Shown: positions 15,201 through 20,583 of the stretch, in pieces
How the letters are laid out: each line of letters starts with the position of its first letter
Numbering within the stretch: the stretch's first letter is position 1
Position numbers and translations under genes: made by a program
DNA from: CAIOSQ01 sp044359885
Lineage (GTDB): Bacteria > Pseudomonadota > Alphaproteobacteria > CACIAM-22H2
Length of the DNA: 20,583 nucleotides
Assembly: GCA_044359885.1 (NCBI GenBank)
Contig: JBIKLI010000031.1
Location: 1-20,583, forward strand
Reading direction: 5' to 3'
Notes under the pieces: model-generated
Seen by the model: only the letters and a program-made list of their open reading frames with translations
The model's database searches: none
Told to the model about the DNA's origin: nothing

Positions 15201-17948
15201 ATGCAGCCGCCCATCGCGACCGACATCGACCCCGACGCGCCGCCGGCGCTCGCCGCCCGCGCCGGCCGCGCGGCCTGGTGCGCGCCGGACGGCGCGCTGG
15301 CGACGATGGACGCGGCGCAGGCCGCCGACAGGCTCACGCGGACGGCGCCCCTGGTCGTGCATCTGCGCGCCACAGCCAGGCGGCTCGGCGTCGAGCCCTT
15401 CCCGGCCTTCGACCTGCTCGAACTCTTCGCCTTCGTGCGGCCGGCGCAGTTCTGCCTGCCGACACCGGCGGGGATGGCCCTGGCGCTGGGCCTGCCGGCT
15501 CCCCACGGCCTTGAGGCGGAGGCCGCCTGCCTGCCAGGAATCGCGGCCGGGCTGCTGGACGAACTGGCGGCGCCGGCGCTGCGCGCGGACGGAACCCTGG
15601 CCGCACTCGCCCGGCTGATGGCCCGCAGCGGCTGGCGCTGGGGCCGGGCCGTGCTCGCGGCGCTCGCCGCCGATCCAGCCCCGCGGCCGGAGGATGCCCG
15701 CGCGCTCGCGGTCTGGAACCGGCTGGGCGAATGGGCCGAGTTCGCGCCCGATCCGGCGCCGGGCGACCGACCGGTCGAGCCGGTCGAGGCGCGCGCGCGG
15801 CTGGTGCGGATGCTGGGGCCCGGGGCCGAGGCGCGGCCGCAGCAGGCGGACTATGCCTCGGCGGTCAGCTTCGCCTTCGCGCCGCGCGCCCATGAAGGCG
15901 AGCCGCGTCTGGTGATGGCCGAAGCCGGGACCGGGGTCGGCAAGACCCTGGGCTATCTGGCCCCGGCCACGCTCTGGGCGGAGAAGAACGGCGCCCCGGT
16001 CTGGGTCTCGACCTACACCCGCAACCTGCAGCACCAGATCGATCGCGAGCTCGACCGGCTCCATGCCGACCCCGAGATCAAGCGGCGGCGCGTGGTGCTG
16101 CGCAAGGGCCGGGAGAACTATCTCTGCCTGCTCAATCTCGAGGAGGCCGTGCAGAGCCTGGCGCTGCGCGCGCACGAGGCGGTGGCGCTGGGTCTGGTGG
16201 TGCGCTGGGCCGAAGCCTCGCGCGACGGCGACATGGTCGGCGGCGACTTCCCCGCCTGGCTCGCCGACCTGCTGGGCCCCGGCCGCACGCGCGGGCTTGC
16301 CGACCAGAGGGGCGAGTGCATCCATTCGGCGTGCCCGCATTACCGGCGCTGCCTGATCGAGAAGACGATCCGGCGCGCGCGCCGTGCCGACATCGTCGTC
16401 GCCAACCATGCGCTCGTGCTGGTGCAGGCGGCGACCGGAGGGCTCGACGAGCGCCATCTGCCGGCACGCTACGTCTTCGACGAGGGTCATCACCTGTTCG
16501 ACGCCTCGGACTCGGCCTTCGCGGCGACGCTGTCGGGCGACGAGACGATGGAACTGCGGCGCTGGCTGATGGGCGCGGAGGGCGGGTCGCGGCGAAGCCG
16601 CGCGCGCGGCCTCGCGCGGCGCATCGGCGACCTGGTCGCCGGCGAGGACGAGGCCGCCGCGCTGATCGGCGCCATCGAGGAGGCGGCGCGCGCCCTGCCC
16701 GCCGCCGGCTGGGAGAAGCGCCTGCGGCCGGCCAGCGCCGTCGGGCCGGCCGAGGTGTTCCTCGCCGCCGTGCGCCAGCAGGTCTATGCGCGCGCCAAGG
16801 ACGCCGGGGACGGCTTCTCGCTGGAAGCCGGCACACGGCCGCTGGTCGAAGGTCTGGGCGAGGCCGCGGCCGAGCTCGACGGGGCACTCGAGGCGCTGGC
16901 GCGGCCGATGCGCCAGCTGGTCGCGGCGCTGCACGCCAAGCTGGAGCGCGAGGCCAAGGATCTCGACACCGCCGCGCGCGGACGCATCGAGGCGGCGATC
17001 CGCGGGCTCGAACGCCGGCTGGAGGGCCAGGTCCTGGCGTGGCGCGCGATGCTGCGCAGCCTTGCCGAGGAGACGCCGTCGCGCTTCGTCGACTGGTTCG
17101 AGGTCGAGCGCGACGACGGCCGCGACCGCGACGTCGCCTACCAGCGCCGCTGGCTCGACCCCACCGAGCCGCTGGCCGCCGCGGTGCTGCGCCCGGCCCA
17201 GGGCGCGCTGGTCACCTCGGCGACGCTGACCGACGGCGGCGGCGACCCCGAGACCGCCTGGGCGATCGCCGCGGCACGCAGCGGGGCGGCGCATCTGCCC
17301 TCGGCGGTCCGCGCCACCGTGCCCTCGCCCTTCGACTATCCCGCCCAGACCCGGGTCTATGTCGTCACCGACCTGGGCCGCGACGATCCCGCGCGCATCG
17401 CCAGTGCCGTGCGCGCGCTGTTCCTGGCCAGCGGCGGCGGGGCGCTGGGCCTGTTCACGGCGATCAGCCGGCTGCGCCGCGTCCACGGGCTGATCGCGCG
17501 CGATCTCGAGGCCGCGGGGCTGCCGCTCTACGCCCAGCATGTCGACGCGCTCGACACCGGCACGCTGATCGACATCTTCCGCGCCGAGGAAGACGCCTGC
17601 CTGCTCGGCACCGATGCGGTGCGCGACGGCGTCGACGTGCCCGGCCGCAGCCTGCGGCTGATCGTCTTCGACCGCGTACCCTGGCCGCGCCCGACCATCC
17701 TGCACAAGGCGCGAAAGGCCGCGATGGGCGGCAGCGCCTACGACGACACGCTGACAAGGCTCAAGCTCAAGCAGGCCTTCGGCCGGCTGGTCCGCCGCGC
17801 CGGCGACCGCGGCGTCTTCGTGATGCTGGATTCGCGCCTGCCCTCGCGGCTCAAGGGCGCCTTCCCGCCCGGCGTGGCGGTCGAGCGCGTCGGGATCGCC
17901 GAGGCCGTCGCCGGCGTCGCCGCCTTCCTGGCGCCGCTGCCGCGCTGA
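15201..17948 (+). CDS. DinG/XPD-type iron-sulfur ATP-dependent DNA helicase
   Basis: A 915-residue superfamily 2 helicase. Walker A is AEAGTGVGKT (240-249), Walker B is the DEGH box (427-430), and motif VI is LKQAFGRLVRR (856-866), preceded by GTDAVRDGVDVPGRSLRLIVFDRVPW. Four Cys lie between motifs I and II at 309, 373, 378 and 384 (YLC, then GECIHSACPHYRRC). This is the FeS-cluster arrangement of XPD and DinG, which unwind 5'-3' and clear R-loops and repair intermediates. Residues 1-200 are not part of the helicase core. They include VVHLRATARRLGVEPFPAFDLLELF and LPTPAGMALALGLPAP, recalling the end of a DnaQ-like exonuclease domain found in some DinG proteins, but no DxE catalytic motif is visible. 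The start at 15201 lacks a good nearby ribosome-binding site. It is divergent from the DedA-family gene. Confidence 0.9.
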   Translation: MQPPIATDIDPDAPPALAARAGRAAWCAPDGALATMDAAQAADRLTRTAPLVVHLRATARRLGVEPFPAFDLLELFAFVRPAQFCLPTPAGMALALGLPAPHGLEAEAACLPGIAAGLLDELAAPALRADGTLAALARLMARSGWRWGRAVLAALAADPAPRPEDARALAVWNRLGEWAEFAPDPAPGDRPVEPVEARARLVRMLGPGAEARPQQADYASAVSFAFAPRAHEGEPRLVMAEAGTGVGKTLGYLAPATLWAEKNGAPVWVSTYTRNLQHQIDRELDRLHADPEIKRRRVVLRKGRENYLCLLNLEEAVQSLALRAHEAVALGLVVRWAEASRDGDMVGGDFPAWLADLLGPGRTRGLADQRGECIHSACPHYRRCLIEKTIRRARRADIVVANHALVLVQAATGGLDERHLPARYVFDEGHHLFDASDSAFAATLSGDETMELRRWLMGAEGGSRRSRARGLARRIGDLVAGEDEAAALIGAIEEAARALPAAGWEKRLRPASAVGPAEVFLAAVRQQVYARAKDAGDGFSLEAGTRPLVEGLGEAAAELDGALEALARPMRQLVAALHAKLEREAKDLDTAARGRIEAAIRGLERRLEGQVLAWRAMLRSLAEETPSRFVDWFEVERDDGRDRDVAYQRRWLDPTEPLAAAVLRPAQGALVTSATLTDGGGDPETAWAIAAARSGAAHLPSAVRATVPSPFDYPAQTRVYVVTDLGRDDPARIASAVRALFLASGGGALGLFTAISRLRRVHGLIARDLEAAGLPLYAQHVDALDTGTLIDIFRAEEDACLLGTDAVRDGVDVPGRSLRLIVFDRVPWPRPTILHKARKAAMGGSAYDDTLTRLKLKQAFGRLVRRAGDRGVFVMLDSRLPSRLKGAFPPGVAVERVGIAEAVAGVAAFLAPLPR

Positions 17949-17956
17949 GGCGCGGC
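17939..17956. terminator. 7-bp GC hairpin with the helicase stop codon in its loop
   Basis: GCCGCGC at 17939-17945 pairs exactly with GCGCGGC at 17950-17956. The 4-base loop TGAG contains the helicase stop (17946-17948). It occupies most of the 16-base gap before the convergent ABC permease gene. No T-tract is present. Confidence 0.45.
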
Positions 17957-17964
17957 CACCCGGG

Positions 17965-18756
17965 TCAGCCCTCGCCCGCGCCGGCGGTCTCGTGCCAGCG
18001 GCGCAGCGCCAGACGCGCGGCGAGCCCCAGCAGCGCGAAGATCGCGATGCCCGCCGCGGAGATCAGCGTCAGCGCCGCGAACATCTTCGGGATCTGCAGC
18101 CGGTAGCCCGATTCCAGGATCACATAGGCGAGGCCCGATCCCGTGCCGCCCGTGCCGGCGACGAATTCCGCGACCACCGCGCCGATCAGCGCAAGCCCAC
18201 CCGAAACGCGCAGCCCGGCGAAGAAATAGGGCAGTGCGGCGGGCAGCCGCAGCCGCCACAGCGTCTGCCAGCGCGAGGCGCCGTAGAGCCGGAACAGGTC
18301 GGCCAGATTGCGGTCGGCGGCGTCGAGCCCGGTCGCGGTGTTCGACAGGATCGGGAAGAAGGCGACCAGCCAGGCGCAGATCAGCAGCGCCAGCGTCGCG
18401 TCCTTCGCCCAGATGATCACCAGCGGCGCGATCGCCACCACCGGCGTCACCTGCAGCACGACAGCGTAGGGGAACAGCGCGCGCGCCAGCCAGCGCGACT
18501 GGGCGAAAAGGATCGCCAGCGCCACGCCCAGCAGCACGGCCGCGGCGATGGCCATCGCGGTGATGCGCAGCGTGACCAGCAGCGCCGCCTGGAGCCCGCT
18601 CCACTCCGCGACAATGGTGCGCGCGATGCGCACCGGCCCGGGCAGGACATAAGGCGGAATGCCCTGGAGCGCGACCATCGCCTCCCACAGCGCCAGGACC
18701 AGCACGCCCAGCAATGCCGGCGCGGCGATGCGCGCCAGGCGCGAGGCCCCGTTCAT
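17965..18756 (-). CDS. ABC transporter permease, SsuC/TauC/ThiX type
   Basis: A 263-residue inner-membrane permease of the BPD_transp_1 family (nitrate/sulfonate/taurine/pyrimidine importers). About six hydrophobic helices run from APALLGVLVLALWEAMVAL (begins at 12) to the C-terminus. The EAA-type cytoplasmic loop that contacts the ATPase is LYGASRWQTLWRLRLPAALP (centred near 185). It is followed by YFFAGLRVSGGLALIGAVVAEF, characteristic of this family. The start ATG overlaps the ATPase stop (ATGA, 18756-18753), so translation is probably coupled. A longer open frame upstream lies inside the ATPase gene and is not coding. The transported substrate cannot be assigned. Confidence 0.92.
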   Translation of the reverse strand: MNGASRLARIAAPALLGVLVLALWEAMVALQGIPPYVLPGPVRIARTIVAEWSGLQAALLVTLRITAMAIAAAVLLGVALAILFAQSRWLARALFPYAVVLQVTPVVAIAPLVIIWAKDATLALLICAWLVAFFPILSNTATGLDAADRNLADLFRLYGASRWQTLWRLRLPAALPYFFAGLRVSGGLALIGAVVAEFVAGTGGTGSGLAYVILESGYRLQIPKMFAALTLISAAGIAIFALLGLAARLALRRWHETAGAGEG

Positions 18757-19532
18757 CGCGCGCCGCCCCCGGTCGCCGCGGCGAGAAGGTCGGAGACAGT
18801 GCGGCATTGCGCGGCGTAGCGCGCCGAGGTGCGGTAACCGGCCGCGCGCGGCGCCGGCTCGGCGAGGCGATGTTCGGCCACCGCGCGGCCCGGCCGCGGC
18901 CCCATCACCACGACCCGCTCGCTCAGATAGACCGATTCGAAGACCGAATGGGTCACGAAGACCGAGGCGAAACGCTGCACCGACCACAGGGCCAGAAGGT
19001 CGTCGTTGAGCTTCCAGCGCGTGATCTCGTCCAGCGCCGCGAAGGGCTCGTCCATCAGCAGCAGACGCGGCCGGGTGACCAGCGCGCGCGCGATCGACAC
19101 GCGCATGCGCATGCCGCCCGACAGCTCGCGCGGCACCGCGCGCTCGAACCCCGCCAGTCCGACCGCGTCGAGCGCGGCGGCGGCGCGCGCCGCGGCCTCG
19201 GCGCGCGGCACGCCCGCCAGCCGCAGCGGCAGCATCGCGTTGCCGAGCGCGCTCGACCAGGGCATCAGCGTCGGCTCCTGGAAGACGAACCCGATGCCGC
19301 CCGGCGCGCGGGCCGCCGCGGCCGCCGCCTCGTCCCAGACGATGCGCCCCGCGCTGGGCGCGGCGAGACCTGCGATCAGCCGCAGCGCCGTCGACTTGCC
19401 GCAGCCCGACGGCCCGAGCAGGCTGACGAAGTCGTGCGGCCCGATCTCCAGATCGAGGCCGTCCAGGGCGGCGACGCCGTTCGCGAAGCGCTTGCCGACG
19501 CCGCCGAGCGCGACGAGCGGCGGCGCCTTCAC
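18753..19532 (-). CDS. ABC transporter ATP-binding protein, SsuB/TauB/ThiZ type
   Basis: A 259-residue cytoplasmic ATPase. Walker A is GPSGCGKST (40-48), Q-loop Gln85 in FVFQEPTLMPW, signature LSGGMRMR (137-144; the usual 'LSGGMRQR' has Met for Gln), Walker B LLLMDEP (157-163), D-loop ALDE, and switch His195 in VTHS. FQEPTLMPW and the spacing are typical of nitrate/sulfonate/taurine-type ATPases. No ATG fits. The GTG at 19532-19530 overlaps the stop of the binding-protein gene (GTGA), places the first beta strand at the N-terminus, and argues for termination-reinitiation coupling. The C-terminal extension is short. Confidence 0.93.
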   Translation of the reverse strand: MKAPPLVALGGVGKRFANGVAALDGLDLEIGPHDFVSLLGPSGCGKSTALRLIAGLAAPSAGRIVWDEAAAAAARAPGGIGFVFQEPTLMPWSSALGNAMLPLRLAGVPRAEAAARAAAALDAVGLAGFERAVPRELSGGMRMRVSIARALVTRPRLLLMDEPFAALDEITRWKLNDDLLALWSVQRFASVFVTHSVFESVYLSERVVVMGPRPGRAVAEHRLAEPAPRAAGYRTSARYAAQCRTVSDLLAAATGGGAR

Positions 19533-20515
19533 ATTCCCGTCCGCTTGTTGACGAAGCGGGTGTTGAAAGCCTTGCGCCAGTCGAGCGAGGCCGGATAGAC
19601 GCCGGCCGCGACGGTCGAATCGAAGAACTCCTTCCAGCGCGCCTCGGTCATCGCGCCGATGCCGAGTTCCTTCGCGTCGCCGGAATCGAGGATCCCGTAC
19701 TGGTTGAGGATCGCGCGGCCATGGGCCAGCAGGTCGTCCGTCATCTCCGGGTTGTCGCGCTTGATCAGCGCGTTGGCGGCCGAGGGATCGCCGTAGTGAT
19801 AGGCGTAGCAGCCCTTGATCGAGGCGTCGACGAAGCGCTGCACCAGATCCGGCTTCTCGCGCACCAGGCGCTCCGAGGTCTCGATCAGCGTCGAATAGGC
19901 GGCGAAGCCGGAATCGGCGATCAGCATGACCACCGGCTTGAACCCCGCCTGTTTCTCGATCGAGTACGGCTCCGAGGAGAGATAGCCCTGCTGGACCATG
20001 TTGCGGTCGGCGAGGAACGGCGCGGGGTTGAACGTGTAGGGCCGGATCTGGTCGTCGGTGAAGCCGAATTTCTGCTTCAGGAACAGCCACCACGTGGCGC
20101 GCGCGTCGGTCGAGATCAGGATCGGCTTGCCCTTGAGCGCAGGCAGGCTGTCGTTGCCGACGCCAGGATGGGCGATCAGCACCGCCGGCAGCTTCTGGAA
20201 GATGGCGGCGACCGCCACCATCGGAATGCCTTCGCGCACGAAGTTCAGCGCTCCGTAGGCGTTCGAGCCCATGTTGAAGTCGAGCGCGCCGTTGATCATC
20301 AGCTGGCGATGGTTGACGTTCGGTCCGCCCTGGCGGATCGCGACGTCCAGCCCGTGGGCGCGATAGATGCCGGCGGCCTGCGCCTGGTAGAAGCAGCCAT
20401 GTTCCGCCTGGGCGCGCCAGTCGGTGCCGATGCTGATCCTGTCCTGCGCCGTCGCCGCGGCACCCGCCGCCAGGAAGGCTGCGCCCGCGAGCGCCGCCGC
20501 GAAATTCCTCGTCAT
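19529..20515 (-). CDS. ABC transporter substrate-binding protein, NMT1/ThiY-like
   Basis: A 328-residue periplasmic binding protein. A signal peptide is seen: Arg3, a hydrophobic Ala-rich stretch 5-20, and a likely cleavage after ATAQ or ATA (about residue 23/24). The mature protein begins DRISIGTDWRAQAEHGCFYQ (from residue 25), continuing AQAAGIY. It then reads RQGGPNVNHRQLMINGALDFNMG (from 61), the NMT1 (PF09084-type) pattern used by HMP, riboflavin, sulfonate and related importers. Later segments such as FNPAPFLADRNMVQQGYLSSEPYSIEKQ fit the same family. The start at 20515 was chosen because AGGAGG (20522-20527) lies 6 bases upstream. The ATG at 20521 abuts that site and the ATG at 20536 lies beyond it. 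It is the first gene of the binding protein-ATPase-permease set. Confidence 0.88.
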   Translation of the reverse strand: MTRNFAAALAGAAFLAAGAAATAQDRISIGTDWRAQAEHGCFYQAQAAGIYRAHGLDVAIRQGGPNVNHRQLMINGALDFNMGSNAYGALNFVREGIPMVAVAAIFQKLPAVLIAHPGVGNDSLPALKGKPILISTDARATWWLFLKQKFGFTDDQIRPYTFNPAPFLADRNMVQQGYLSSEPYSIEKQAGFKPVVMLIADSGFAAYSTLIETSERLVREKPDLVQRFVDASIKGCYAYHYGDPSAANALIKRDNPEMTDDLLAHGRAILNQYGILDSGDAKELGIGAMTEARWKEFFDSTVAAGVYPASLDWRKAFNTRFVNKRTGM

Positions 20516-20521
20516 CGCCAT

Positions 20522-20527
20522 CCTCCT
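20522..20527 (-). promoter_or_regulatory. Strong ribosome-binding site deciding the binding-protein start
   Basis: On the minus strand a perfect AGGAGG sits 6 bases before the ATG at 20515, and directly against the in-frame ATG at 20521. Only the former has workable spacing. The 56 bases further upstream, to the window edge, show no riboswitch-like structure that I can recognise. Confidence 0.7.
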
Positions 20528-20583
20528 CGCGAACAAGCCGGATCAGCATGCATCAATCCGGCCAGACCATCAAAGCGCGCATC

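Noticed and set aside
15174..17705. 843-codon minus-strand open frame antisense to the helicase
   Set aside because: The translation is rich in Gln, Arg, Ala and Gly with no recognisable domain. The plus-strand helicase has complete motifs across the same stretch.

Overview
The window is gene-dense, very GC-rich (by eye about 70% GC) chromosomal DNA from an alphaproteobacterium, most like Rhodospirillales and relatives. This rests on the block ffh-rpsP-rimM-trmD-rplS lying near leuC-leuD-leuB and an asd-type gene, a PmtA-type phospholipid methyltransferase, and the style of the proteins. I cannot name the genus. I see no rRNA, tRNA, CRISPR array, insertion sequence, integrase or prophage gene.

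Layout: (1) 2-1014 (+): the 3' end of a pyridoxal kinase gene, overlapped by a LysE-type exporter. (2) 1030-6057: leuC-leuD-leuB and an asd-type gene on the minus strand, with a plus-strand PmtA-type methyltransferase gene inserted between leuB and the asd-type gene. (3) 6178-7901 (+): a GcvA-like LysR regulator divergent from leuC, then cysE. (4) 7932-11435 (-): ffh-rpsP-rimM-trmD-rplS, the signal recognition particle GTPase followed by ribosome and tRNA-modification genes. (5) 11436-11765: the only gene-free stretch over 300 bases, with a good candidate ffh promoter and two perfect palindromes. (6) 11766-13644 (+): a ketopantoate-reductase-family gene and a phytanoyl-CoA-dioxygenase-family gene. 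(7) 13655-15063 (-): a DedA-family membrane protein gene and a GNAT acetyltransferase gene. (8) 15201-17948 (+): a DinG/XPD-type iron-sulfur helicase. (9) 17965-20515 (-): a tightly overlapping ABC importer set (binding protein, ATPase, permease) of the NMT1/ThiY/SsuA type.

Most of this is core metabolism and informational machinery. The strongest anomaly is the asd-type gene. It sits where asd is expected and keeps the whole fold framework, the nucleotide-binding loop and the phosphate-binding Arg. Yet the catalytic Cys is Ala, the catalytic His is Asn, and the active-site Gln and substrate Arg are Glu and Gln. It looks like a catalytically inactive or repurposed aspartate-semialdehyde dehydrogenase paralog, comparable in principle to E. 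coli Usg.

Second-tier observations are GC hairpins whose loops hold the stop codon at several convergent gene ends, a palindrome directly upstream of a good leuC promoter, palindromes at the ffh promoter, a PanE-family protein lacking one substrate-site Lys and paired with a PhyH-family oxygenase, and a DinG-like helicase with an uncharacterised N-terminal region.
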